Assembly: GCA_028284155.1 (NCBI GenBank)
Contig: JANQSF010000110.1
Location: 1 to 64,000 of the forward strand
DNA: 64,000 nucleotides
DNA from: Phycisphaeraceae bacterium
GTDB lineage: Bacteria > Planctomycetota > Phycisphaerae > Phycisphaerales > Phycisphaeraceae
Direction of reading: 5' to 3'
The notes below the pieces were generated by a model. That model was not told where the DNA came from. It did not search any database and saw only the letters and a program-made list of their open reading frames with translations. A program made the translations under genes and the position numbers. Positions within the stretch are counted from its first letter, which is position 1, and each line of letters starts with the position of its first letter. Shown piece by piece: positions 32,818-41,115 of this stretch.

Positions 32818-33675
32818 TTACTCGGCTCCCTCGCCTGTGGGCACAACGACGATCACCTCGTCGATCGTGGTTAGTGATTGATTGGGTGTGACGACGATCA
32901 GCCGACGCAGCGTCGGGTCGGCCGGATCGGGGTCGACGGACGTGACCTGTCCGACGACGAATCCGGCGGCCTCGGCCGGCCAGGCGGGGTCGGCCAGGTG
33001 GGCCAGGTCGCCGACGCGGATCGGCGCGTCGCGGACGACTCGGCCGTGAAAGACCGTCTCGCCGCCGCTCGTCACCGGCTCGAGCGTGCACCGGCTTTGC
33101 GCGCCGGCCGGGCGGGCGTCGAGTTTCGCGGCGACAAACTCGACACTCAGCGGGGTGGTCGGCGTCGTGATCAGTTGCACGGTCGAGTCGCCCGCCGACG
33201 TGTCGACGACTCGGCCGACCAGGTCGAACCCGGAGGCGACGACCTGTCCTTTGGCGACGCCGTCGTTCGACCCGCGGTTGAGCGTGAGCGTCGGCGCGGC
33301 CGGCTTGGGCGACCAGGCGGTGACGGTCGCACGGCGCAGGGCGTGGCCGGCCGTGCGCACGCGTTGACGCACGCGCATCAGGTCGGCGATCTGCTTGTCG
33401 GCTTCGCCCAGTTGTTGACGCAGCCGTTCGATCTCGCGCTTGGCCCATTTGAGTTGTTCTTCGTCACCCAGTTCGACCGGCAGGTCGTCGGTGCGGCGGA
33501 CGGAGTCGCCGACGGTTTTGAGCGGCGTGGTCAAAGGCGCGGCAACGACGTTGACCAAGTCGCGCGGCGGGTCGGCGAGCCAGTGGGCGGACTCGGTGGG
33601 CAGGAAGGTTGCGATCGCCAGGGCGACGATGGTGAGCGTCAAGGCGCGGCGTTCGGTGAAGACGGGGCGGGGCAT
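32818..33675 (-). CDS. mreC: Rod-shape determining protein MreC
   Basis: 285 aa. A single N-terminal membrane anchor (ALTLTIVALAIATFLPT), a coiled coil (EQLKWAKREIERLRQQLGEADKQIADLMR) and the beta-rich MreC core (TLNRGSNDGVAKGQVVASG, DLVGRVVDTSAGDSTVQLITTP) match the family in order and length. MreC is a periplasmic scaffold linking cytoplasmic MreB to the peptidoglycan elongation machinery. It follows mreB after a spacer with a family A palindrome and an ATTGCCGATTATCGAT stretch, and precedes mreD by 23 bases. No Shine-Dalgarno is seen. Confidence 0.92.
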   Translation of the reverse strand: MPRPVFTERRALTLTIVALAIATFLPTESAHWLADPPRDLVNVVAAPLTTPLKTVGDSVRRTDDLPVELGDEEQLKWAKREIERLRQQLGEADKQIADLMRVRQRVRTAGHALRRATVTAWSPKPAAPTLTLNRGSNDGVAKGQVVASGFDLVGRVVDTSAGDSTVQLITTPTTPLSVEFVAAKLDARPAGAQSRCTLEPVTSGGETVFHGRVVRDAPIRVGDLAHLADPAWPAEAAGFVVGQVTSVDPDPADPTLRRLIVVTPNQSLTTIDEVIVVVPTGEGAE

Positions 33676-33764
33676 GGGGGCATTTTCGATTGCCGATTAT
33701 CGATCTGTTGTTGACTGAGTGTCGGGGGTCAAACCGAGGGGACGTTGGTAGCCTTCGAGGAAAC

Positions 33765-33783
33765 GCGCTAAGCCGCAAGCGGC
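33765..33783. repeat. Family A palindrome between mreB and mreC
   Basis: GCGCTAAGCCGCAAGCGGC between the mreB stop (33813) and the mreC start (33675). A hairpin here could protect the mreB message or reduce readthrough into mreC. Confidence 0.8.
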
Positions 33784-33812
33784 CTGTTCGATCGGAAATC
33801 GACAAACGCAAA

Positions 33813-34871
33813 TCAAAGCGCGTCGAGGTCGCTCTCCATGGTCGCCTTCCATTCTTCTAGGTGTTCGAGGTAGGTGGCCGTGCCGCGGGCGACGCAGGTA
33901 AGCGGGTCGTGGGCGATGCGGACGTCGAGGCCGGTCGCGTTAGCGATGACGGTGTCGATGCCGCGCAGCAGCGCGCCGCCGCCGGCCAAACAGATGCCGT
34001 TGTCGACCAGGTCGGCCGCAAGTTCCGGCTCGGCGCGTTCGAGTGTGCGCGTGACGGTTTCGATGATCGCCTGCAACGGCTCCTGCAACGCCTCTCGGAT
34101 CTCTTCCGAGGTGATGACGGTCTTGCGGGGCAGGCCGGAGATCATGTCCCGGCCGCGGACTTCCATCGTCATGTCTTCGGGCAGCGGCGCGGCCGAGCCG
34201 ATCTCGATCTTGACCTTCTCGGCCGTCTGCTCGCCGACCATCAGGTTGTATGCCCGCTTCATGTGGTTGATGATCGCCTCGTCCATGTCGTCGCCGGCCA
34301 CGCGAACCGACTCGCACTGGGCGATGTCGGCCAACGAGATGATGGCCACCTCGGTCGTGCCGCCGCCGATGTCGACGATCATGCTTGCGGTCGCTTCGAC
34401 GATCGGCAGTTGCGAGCCAATGCCCGCGGCCATCGGCTCTTCGACCAGGTACACGCGTCGCGCCCCTGCCCGCTCAGCCGAGTCGAGCACGGCCCGTTTC
34501 TCGACGGCCGTGATGCCCGACGGCACGGCGATGACGACCCGCGGCTTCATGAACGGCCGCTTGCCGTTGACCTTGTGGATGAAGTACGAGAGCATCGCTT
34601 CGGTGATCTCGAAGTCGGAGATCACACCGTCTTTCAACGGCCGGATGGCGGTGATGCTGCCGGGCGTCTTGCCGAGCATCTCCTTGGCGACCCAGCCCAC
34701 GGCGTTGCCCTCGCGCAGTTTGAGCACCTGGTTCGTGCCCTTCTTGACGGCGACGACGCTGGGCTCATTGAGAACGATGCCCTCGCCGCGCACGCACACC
34801 AGGGTGTTGCACGTCCCGAGGTCGATGCCCATGTCAACGGAGAACCAGCCTAGCAGGTCGTCGAGTTTCAA
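33813..34871 (-). CDS. mreB: Cell-shape actin homologue MreB
   Basis: 352 aa. The start at 34871 is TTG, with AAGGGA about seven bases upstream; no in-frame ATG is better placed. Actin-fold motifs are all present: DLGTCNTLVCVRG (phosphate 1), VVIAVPSGIT, VDIGGGTTEVAII (phosphate 2), EIREALQEPLQAI and LAGGGALLRGID (adenosine). The short N-terminal LDDLLGWFSVDMG contains hydrophobic residues suited to the membrane-binding helix. MreB filaments direct lateral wall synthesis. Its presence with mreC and mreD argues for a rod-shaped or at least peptidoglycan-elongating planctomycete. Confidence 0.96.
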   Translation of the reverse strand: MKLDDLLGWFSVDMGIDLGTCNTLVCVRGEGIVLNEPSVVAVKKGTNQVLKLREGNAVGWVAKEMLGKTPGSITAIRPLKDGVISDFEITEAMLSYFIHKVNGKRPFMKPRVVIAVPSGITAVEKRAVLDSAERAGARRVYLVEEPMAAGIGSQLPIVEATASMIVDIGGGTTEVAIISLADIAQCESVRVAGDDMDEAIINHMKRAYNLMVGEQTAEKVKIEIGSAAPLPEDMTMEVRGRDMISGLPRKTVITSEEIREALQEPLQAIIETVTRTLERAEPELAADLVDNGICLAGGGALLRGIDTVIANATGLDVRIAHDPLTCVARGTATYLEHLEEWKATMESDLDAL

Positions 34872-35026
34872 ATGTCATTCCCTTGACATCCGCCCGCTCA
34901 GATCGGGCGTAGGTTTGCCCCGCGCCGTTTGACGTGCTACGCGGGACTCGCGATCCATCGCTTGATTATTGCCTCTGCGGCCATTGGGGTCATGTGCGGC
35001 TGGCTGATTCAGTCAGGTTCAGGTTG

Positions 35027-35416
35027 TTATGGCGTCGTGCCGGGGGCCGGCGTTGTTGTGCCGCCCGGTGCGGGTGTCGTCCCGCCCGGGGCCGGGGTTG
35101 TGCCGCCTGGCGCAGGTGTCGTGCCGCTGGTCGATTCGGCCGGGTCAGTCCGCAGGGCCGGCCTTTCGGAGCGCACTGTCGTGAGCCAGTCTTCGGTGGT
35201 CGTGCTGACCGGCGCGAGCGGCGGGCGGTTGAGTTTGACGATGAAGAACGGATTCTTGCCCTGGTTAGGCTGATCCGGCTTCGTGATCTCAACCGACTTC
35301 CACCAAATGAAGCCGACGGCTGCGCCCAGCGCGACGAAGGCGACAAAGGCCATGAACGTGTAAACGTTCGCACGGGGCTTGGATCGCGGTTTGGGGCCGG
35401 TGGGTGCTTGCGACAT
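35027..35416 (-). CDS. Single-pass membrane protein with tandem GTTPAPG tail
   Basis: 129 aa. A basic cytoplasmic N-terminus (PKPRSKPRANVY) precedes one membrane segment (TFMAFVAFVALGAAVGFIWW), then a short exported domain (NPFFIVKLNRPPLAPVSTTTEDWLTTV). The last 40 residues are four near-copies of the unit GTTPAPG, a flexible wall-spanning or glycosylated tail. Its ATG overlaps the TGA of the coiled-coil gene (TGATG), so the two are translationally coupled. It sits 155 bases upstream of mreB on the same strand, which suggests a cell-envelope role. No family known to me. Confidence 0.7.
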   Translation of the reverse strand: MSQAPTGPKPRSKPRANVYTFMAFVAFVALGAAVGFIWWKSVEITKPDQPNQGKNPFFIVKLNRPPLAPVSTTTEDWLTTVRSERPALRTDPAESTSGTTPAPGGTTPAPGGTTPAPGGTTTPAPGTTP

Positions 35417-36345
35417 CAGTTGGCCCCCCCACTTTGCACGCGGTCGCCGATCGCGATCGCCGTGCCCTGCGCCAGCTCGATTCGACCCGCGGCGGACTTC
35501 TCATCGACTGCGCTGATCACCAGTCGGCCTAGGAATTGGCTGCCGCGGTGGACACGGAACAGGACGTTCGGCCGAACGCCGTCGACCTTGCCCAAGTCGA
35601 TCTGCACGAAGGTGATACCGCCGTCGTTGCTGACAAGAGTGACCTTGCCGGAAACGGGCGGGTCCATCTCGATTCGTGATGTCGATTCGTCACCGGCGTC
35701 GGCGGTCGAGTCCGCCGCGTTCGGGTTCTTCGCCCGCTCCAACACATCGACAGGGATACGACTCAGCAACTCGGCGTTGGCGATGGCTCGCTCTTCCTGC
35801 TCGGCGATCGTTTCCCTCTGCGAACGGACCTGACGGTTGAGCACCTGCACGCGGCTTTCGAGGTCGGTGTTCGTGCCGGCCAATTCGATCGTCTTCTGGC
35901 GGAATTGGTCGCGCTGATCGCGGATCGTGTTCAGGTCATTCTGCGTCGAGGCGAGCAGCGTCGTCTTCTGCGCGTCGGCCGCGGAGAGTCGGCCGAGGTC
36001 GGCCTCAAACTTGACGTTCTTGTTGTTCGCGGCGATGAGCTGCGTCTGCATGTTGGCCAGCTCGTTCTTGAGTCGGCCGATCTGGCCCTCAAGTAACGTG
36101 ACCTCGGCCTGCTTCTCGGCGATGCGCGTCGCCTCGGCCGACCGCATCTTGACCAGCGCTTCCTGAGCGACGCCGATCGCGACCTTCGCCACGTCGCGCT
36201 CTTGCTCGGCCAGCTCGCGCTGCGCCCGGTAGTCTTCCACGTTCGAGACGAACGGGATGATCAGGGCGGCCAGCAGCACCGCCAGAATGGTGACCAGCAG
36301 GATGAAGATTTTGCTGAGAATGCTCACGACAAGCTCCAGGAACAC
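35416..36345 (-). CDS. Membrane-anchored long coiled-coil protein
   Basis: 309 aa, apparently starting with GTG at 36345. An N-terminal membrane helix (ILSKIFILLVTILAVLLAALIIPFV) is followed by about 150 residues of heptad coiled coil (EKQAEVTLLEGQIGRLKNEL, QRDQFRQKTIELAGTNTDLESRVQVL). It ends with a beta domain, ISGKVTLVSNDGG-like then VQIDLGKVDGVRPNVLFRVHRG, resembling the SH3-like/barrel-sandwich fold of MreC. Topology thus parallels MreC: anchor, coil, beta core. It couples to the GTTPAPG protein by a TGATG junction and precedes mreBCD on the same strand. I infer a second scaffold of the elongation complex. Confidence 0.72.
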   Translation of the reverse strand: MFLELVVSILSKIFILLVTILAVLLAALIIPFVSNVEDYRAQRELAEQERDVAKVAIGVAQEALVKMRSAEATRIAEKQAEVTLLEGQIGRLKNELANMQTQLIAANNKNVKFEADLGRLSAADAQKTTLLASTQNDLNTIRDQRDQFRQKTIELAGTNTDLESRVQVLNRQVRSQRETIAEQEERAIANAELLSRIPVDVLERAKNPNAADSTADAGDESTSRIEMDPPVSGKVTLVSNDGGITFVQIDLGKVDGVRPNVLFRVHRGSQFLGRLVISAVDEKSAAGRIELAQGTAIAIGDRVQSGGAN

Positions 36346-36636
36346 ACGCGGGACGGATGAAGGTCCGGGTGGCGAACCGGGTCAGGCCGTGGGGCCAACG
36401 GTTCGTCGCCAGAGGACTTACGGGGAGGGCGGGCCGATTCGGGGGTTGGCGGTCGCACCTGATCGCAGGTGACTTCGGCCACCCGTGGTCATTATCACCG
36501 AACCAACCATCACTTGTCAAACGACCCCTGCGGCCGCTGAGGCCCTCAATCCGCGATCCTCGCGCGGGCGTTCCATAGATGCGATTATCGGTCGTGGGAC
36601 TGGCTCAGCCGTAGACATTGGGACCACACCGCGACT

Positions 36637-38373
36637 TCAACGGCGTTTTGTCTTGCTCCGGCCGCGTTTATCCGGCTGTAAACCCTTTTTTTCAGGCTGC
36701 TTAGACAACTTTCGACGTTTCACAATCGGCACGACCAGCAACGCTCCGAGGCCGCTCATCATGAGCCAGACGGGCAGGGCACCGACCTGTCCGTATACCG
36801 TTTGCCGGTCGTCGAGCCGCATGGTCTGAACCGACCAGCCGGCCACATTGACGGACCGACCTTCGGACGTGACCAGTTCCTGCACCCGTCCCGCTGAGTC
36901 GATAAACCCGCTGACCCCGCCGTTGACGCTGCGGGCCATCGGCACGCGGTTCTCGACACAGCGGAACACGGCGAGTTGCATGTGCTGCCACGGCTCGGCG
37001 CTGCCTTCGAACCAGCCGTCGTTCGTGACATTCACCAACAGGTCGACGCGCTTGCCTGGCGGGTCGCCGGACTTGCGCTCGTAGACAAGTCGTCGTGTGA
37101 ATCGGCTGACCGCGTCTTCGAAACAGATCGGCGTGGCGACACGCACCGGCTCACCTTGTGGTGATGCCATTTCAAACACGGTCAACTCGCGACCCGGCGT
37201 CAGTGTGTAGTCAAAGTCGTAAGGCGTCAGGTTCTTGATGAAGAACGTGCGCAGGCTCGGCCAACCGTCGACCCACGGCACATACTCACCGAACGGTACG
37301 CGGTGGACCTTATGAAACACCAACGGGTTGTATCGCCCATCCCTATCGATGTGATAGACCGAATTGGATCGCCGGTACGGCTCGGGCACAATTGTGGACG
37401 AACCGACCAGCAGGTGCGCCCGTTCCTGCTTCGCCAACTCACTCAACTCTGAACGGTATCGCCGCGAGTCGCTGCTGACCGCGGCGGCTTCGGGGTTGAT
37501 CGGACCGGGCGTCATCGTTTCCGGCGTTGCGACGAATACCGGGGCGGGGTCGTGCTGCGCAGCGGCGCGCATCATGCTCAACATGTCCTGCCAGTCTTTC
37601 TCGCGCTGCGATTCCGTCGGGCTGTTCTTATTGCTTTGGGCTACATTGGTCTGCACGACACCGGCGACGACCTCTCGTGTTTCCAGCCCGTTCGTTTGCG
37701 AGATGCGCCATTGGCCATACGCCCAGGCGCCCGCCGTTGAGCCCACCCACAGACCCGCCATCGCGACGAGCACGGGATTCGGCTTGCGCTGATCGGCGTT
37801 TGGCGAACGCCATAATGGCCGGTTCAACAGGTCGACAATCAGCCCATTCGTCATCGCGACCAGGCCGCTGACGCCCCACTCACCGAACAGGTCGGCAATC
37901 TGGATCAACCGGCTTGCCCCGTGGTCCGGCTCGTACGGTGCATGGACGTGGCCGATCATGTACCAGCCGAACCCGCCGGCCAGGATGATGCCGCGCACCC
38001 ACTCGCACGCGACCCAAACCATGGGCAGCGCGACGGTCATGGGCAGTTGCCATTCCCGATCAACCCGTCGCACGAGCAGCATCGCCAGCGGGAAGTAGAC
38101 GGCCAGGTACGCGGAAAGCGCGACGAACCCGCCGCCGGTGATCGGGACCAACCAACGCACGATGACCAGCCACCACGCAAAGCCGGCCAACCAGCTCGTC
38201 CAAACGACGTGCCGCGCCTTGACGGCGCGCAGCGCCAGCAGCGTCATCGGCACGAGTCCGACATGCGCCAGCAACCACCACCCCGGTTGCGGGAAGGCCA
38301 ATAGCAACATCACGGCCGACGCCGTCGCCAGCAACAGGTGAACCCAGATCGACTTGACTTCCGCAACACGCAT
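36637..38373 (-). CDS. lnt: Apolipoprotein N-acyltransferase
   Basis: 578 aa from ATG 38373; an alternative in-frame start is at 38412. Several membrane helices occupy the first 240 residues, then a nitrilase-type domain. The catalytic triad can be read: Glu in ATPETMTPG near residue 283, Lys in FHKVHRVPFGEYVPW near 360 and Cys in TPICFEDAVSR near 415, plus VNVTNDGWFEGS. Lnt adds the third acyl chain to diacylated lipoproteins in the inner membrane, which fits the many lipobox proteins in this window. It ends in a basic KRGRSKTKRR tail. It lies between tauE and the coiled-coil gene. Confidence 0.92.
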   Translation of the reverse strand: MRVAEVKSIWVHLLLATASAVMLLLAFPQPGWWLLAHVGLVPMTLLALRAVKARHVVWTSWLAGFAWWLVIVRWLVPITGGGFVALSAYLAVYFPLAMLLVRRVDREWQLPMTVALPMVWVACEWVRGIILAGGFGWYMIGHVHAPYEPDHGASRLIQIADLFGEWGVSGLVAMTNGLIVDLLNRPLWRSPNADQRKPNPVLVAMAGLWVGSTAGAWAYGQWRISQTNGLETREVVAGVVQTNVAQSNKNSPTESQREKDWQDMLSMMRAAAQHDPAPVFVATPETMTPGPINPEAAAVSSDSRRYRSELSELAKQERAHLLVGSSTIVPEPYRRSNSVYHIDRDGRYNPLVFHKVHRVPFGEYVPWVDGWPSLRTFFIKNLTPYDFDYTLTPGRELTVFEMASPQGEPVRVATPICFEDAVSRFTRRLVYERKSGDPPGKRVDLLVNVTNDGWFEGSAEPWQHMQLAVFRCVENRVPMARSVNGGVSGFIDSAGRVQELVTSEGRSVNVAGWSVQTMRLDDRQTVYGQVGALPVWLMMSGLGALLVVPIVKRRKLSKQPEKKGLQPDKRGRSKTKRR

Positions 38374-38434
38374 GACGGGCAAGCATAGCGACGGCTGAAC
38401 GGGCCACGCCAACCTTTGGCGAGGACTGGGCGCC

Positions 38435-39205
38435 TTACGTGAACATGTCGACCACGACCGACCGCAGGATCGCGTCGGCCGCGATCAGGGCGAGCAACAC
38501 AAATGCGATGCGTTGCAGCACCGGTTTGGGAAACTGCCTGCCCAACCAGAGACCCGGCCACACCCCCAGGATGACGATCGGAAAAAACAAGCACGCGATG
38601 CCGGTCGCGTGCCAGACCGGCTCACCGAACCGTAAGCCCTGCAACAAGAGATTCGTCGGCACGGCCAGCAAGAACACGATCCACAGCGCGGCTCGACTGC
38701 GCGCCGACGACCAGTCGTGCGCCATGACCCAAAGCACCAGCGGCGGCCCACCCATACCGCACAGGCCGGTCAGCACGCCCGACACCGCGAAGGCAAGCAA
38801 CCCCCACCCCACCGGCACGTGGTCGCGCGGCCGGGGTCGGAGCCACGCCTGCGCAACCAGTGCAAAAAGAAGGATAAAGCCAAACACCTGCCGGATGCGG
38901 TCCTGCCCGATCTCGACGAGTCTCCCCAGCAGCCAAACACCAATGGGCTGACAGGCGACTGCCAACACGGCCAGCGGGAGGATCGCCTTCCACGGCGCAT
39001 CCTCGCGATGTCGGTAGAGGCTCCAGCCAGACTGGATAAACACACACGGGATTACCGTCGCGATCGCCTCATACGGCTGAAAGCCGATCAGTAGCAACGC
39101 ATTGATTGCGAACAAGCCGAACGCGAAACCGATCGCCGACTGCAAGGCGCTGCCGACAAACAAGATCAATCCGACGAGTATCAAGTCGAGTGGGCCGAGC
39201 GTCAT
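38435..39205 (-). CDS. TauE/SafE family sulfite/anion exporter
   Basis: 256 aa, all hydrophobic. About eight membrane segments begin with LDLILVGLILFVGSALQSAIGFAFGLFAINALLL. The GLCGMGGPPLVLWVM motif in the middle is the second TauE repeat, the first being SAIGFAFGLF. Family members export sulfite, sulfoacetate or other organic anions. Its start overlaps the stop of the zinc-ribbon membrane protein (ATGA), so both are probably made from one message. A sulfatase and other sulfur-related activities elsewhere in the window give weak support for sulfur-anion export. Confidence 0.88.
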   Translation of the reverse strand: MTLGPLDLILVGLILFVGSALQSAIGFAFGLFAINALLLIGFQPYEAIATVIPCVFIQSGWSLYRHREDAPWKAILPLAVLAVACQPIGVWLLGRLVEIGQDRIRQVFGFILLFALVAQAWLRPRPRDHVPVGWGLLAFAVSGVLTGLCGMGGPPLVLWVMAHDWSSARSRAALWIVFLLAVPTNLLLQGLRFGEPVWHATGIACLFFPIVILGVWPGLWLGRQFPKPVLQRIAFVLLALIAADAILRSVVVDMFT

Positions 39206-40077
39206 CCGTCGCCGCTCGATTCGGACGATCGGGGCGGCGTACTGGGATCGACCTCCTTTTCGAATTCCTCGTCCTCAAGAACAATTTCGTCAAACTCCGG
39301 TAACGGTGCATCAACCGGCAGGTCGGTCGACCGGTCGATCTCTTGATTGACTTGGTAACCGACCAACTCGCGCACGTCACGCAGTTGCTCTCCGGTCAGG
39401 GGCGTCCCGCACTCGGGGCATCTGCGGTGGCCCGCCGCGACCGACGCGGACAAGGGGTAATCACACATGAGACACGCCGCGACCAGGTCCGGTTCGTCCC
39501 GCAGTCGACTGAAGATCACCAGCAGCAACATCTCGATCGTCGTGGCAAAACCAAACACCATGGCGGCGACCGCAAACGTGATAATCCCCTCTGCGCCGGG
39601 GGCAAAGCCGGTTGGCCGCTTCTGAAACCAAATGAGAAAAGTACCGGTCAGGGCGATCATCAGCACAATCCCACACGTCGCGAACCGGATGCCCGAGTAC
39701 GCGCGACGCGCCCTGGGCCACCGCCTCTCATTGGTGAACATGAACAACGCGACCAACAGGCCAACCAAGTGCAATCCGCCCGAAGCCAACAAGGCCAAGC
39801 CGGCACGTTTGTATTCCGAATCCCAGTCCTTCACGTTGTAATCGTCTTCGACGACGTCGATCATCACGACGGTCAGGCCGACGAGAATCAACATGACGGC
39901 CAACGTGAGCAGCGCGTGCATCACGCACTTGACACCCAGTTGAGGATCGCGCCGCTTGTGTCGGGCGTCCCTTAAACGCAAGACGATGTATGGGATACCG
40001 ACAAGCCCAAACATACCCATCAGAGCCCAGACGATCACCGTGCCCGTCAAGACGATCAGTTGCTCGAACGCATACAT
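39202..40077 (-). CDS. Polytopic membrane protein with zinc ribbon (CxxCxYxL...CPECG)
   Basis: 291 aa. ATG 40077 is chosen because GGGAGGT stands six bases ahead, one of the best ribosome-binding sites in the window; a longer frame to 40158 is ignored. Five to six hydrophobic segments are followed by a cytoplasmic zinc ribbon, CLMCDYPLSASVAAGHRRCPECGTPL, and an acidic tail (PLPEFDEIVLEDEEFEKEVDP). The same ribbon logic occurs in the 142-aa protein at 24247. Function unknown; the translational coupling to TauE suggests a partner or regulator of transport. Confidence 0.7.
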   Translation of the reverse strand: MYAFEQLIVLTGTVIVWALMGMFGLVGIPYIVLRLRDARHKRRDPQLGVKCVMHALLTLAVMLILVGLTVVMIDVVEDDYNVKDWDSEYKRAGLALLASGGLHLVGLLVALFMFTNERRWPRARRAYSGIRFATCGIVLMIALTGTFLIWFQKRPTGFAPGAEGIITFAVAAMVFGFATTIEMLLLVIFSRLRDEPDLVAACLMCDYPLSASVAAGHRRCPECGTPLTGEQLRDVRELVGYQVNQEIDRSTDLPVDAPLPEFDEIVLEDEEFEKEVDPSTPPRSSESSGDG

Positions 40078-40233
40078 GGCGACCTCCCGGGGATATGACG
40101 GGTTGGAGTATACCTCGCCCAAGCCCGCGTCGAAGCGGTTGATCGCCGCCGCGTGCAAGACCCAAGTGAATCAACAACGATCACCGTCGTCGATGTGTCA
40201 CACCCCCCAAAATAAAGATTGTCTGATGCGCCG

Positions 40234-40845
40234 TCACATCGACGGGATATCCGCGTCCTTCGTCGCCAACTCGCCTGACTTGACGCGGTCGTATTCGCTC
40301 TTGACCCACGGGATGTCCTGGTTGCGTTCCATCCAGAGCGGGATGGGCGTGCGCAGGCCGTCGCGATCGATCTCGGCGAACTCGACGATCATGTCCTGAC
40401 GCGAGTACGCGGACAGGTCGTGGTTCTTGCCCATGTGGATGCAGTCGGTCGGGCAGGGCTCGGTGCACAGGGCGCAGAACATGCACTTCTGGTAGTCGAT
40501 CGCGAATCGGAGCAGGTCGCCGCCGGTCGCTTTGCCGGTGGCCTTATCGATCTTGCGCGGCTTGGACTTGTCGATGTAGATGCAATCGACGGGGCAGGCC
40601 TTGGCGCACTGGTCACAGGCGATGCAGATGTCGGCCTCGAACTCGTGGATGCCTCGGTAGCGCGGGGCGAACGCGAGGCGCTCGAACGGGTAGCTGATCG
40701 TCACACTCTTGGAGAACATGTACTTAAGCGTGATCTTCATGCCGATGAAGATGCTCTTGAGCGTGTACCAGATGTTCTGGAAGTAGCCCTGCGGCGCGGA
40801 AGACTTCGGGGCGGCGGGTGTGGCGGAGGGCATGGGAATGCTCAT
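40234..40845 (-). CDS. nuoI: NADH-quinone oxidoreductase subunit I (orphan gene)
   Basis: 203 aa from ATG 40845 (ATG 40833 is possible). Two 4Fe-4S ferredoxin motifs, CIACDQCAKACPVDC near residue 75 and CMFCALCTEPCPTDC near 120, and the flanking VTISYPFERLAFAPRYRGIH and CPTDCIHMGKNHDLSAYSRQDM identify NuoI rather than a generic ferredoxin. NuoI carries clusters N6a and N6b in the peripheral arm of complex I. No other nuo gene is present in this window. The neighbours are unrelated, so the complex I operon seems dispersed, or this is a specialised copy. Confidence 0.93.
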   Translation of the reverse strand: MSIPMPSATPAAPKSSAPQGYFQNIWYTLKSIFIGMKITLKYMFSKSVTISYPFERLAFAPRYRGIHEFEADICIACDQCAKACPVDCIYIDKSKPRKIDKATGKATGGDLLRFAIDYQKCMFCALCTEPCPTDCIHMGKNHDLSAYSRQDMIVEFAEIDRDGLRTPIPLWMERNQDIPWVKSEYDRVKSGELATKDADIPSM

Positions 40846-40948
40846 TCGCGGTGGGTGGCTGTGCGGCGACATGGTAGCCGAACCCGAGTCGGGCGACCAT
40901 CGCCTCGGCGGGCTTCGTCCGCCGGGCAAACCTGTCCGAAATAATCGA

Positions 40949-41026
40949 TGACAAATGACCATTGAGAAGTGATAAATTGCCTTGGTCGGGTCGCGAGACC
41001 GGGCCTGGGAGATTGGTCATTTGTCA
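40949..41026. repeat. TGACAAATGACCA inverted repeat in divergent spacer
   Basis: TGACAAATGACCA (40949-40961) and TGGTCATTTGTCA (41014-41026) are perfect reverse complements; further TGAGAAGTGATAAAT and GCTCATTACTCATT words extend the low-complexity AT-rich stretch to about 41047. It lies between the nuoI start and the PhnP-like start. Confidence 0.8.
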
Positions 41027-41115
41027 GTGCTCATTACTCATTTTCCATTGTGTCGCGGCCGGTGATCAGGGGTGTGATCTGGCGATCGCGTCGCCCGCAG
41101 TTCTACAATCGCCAC

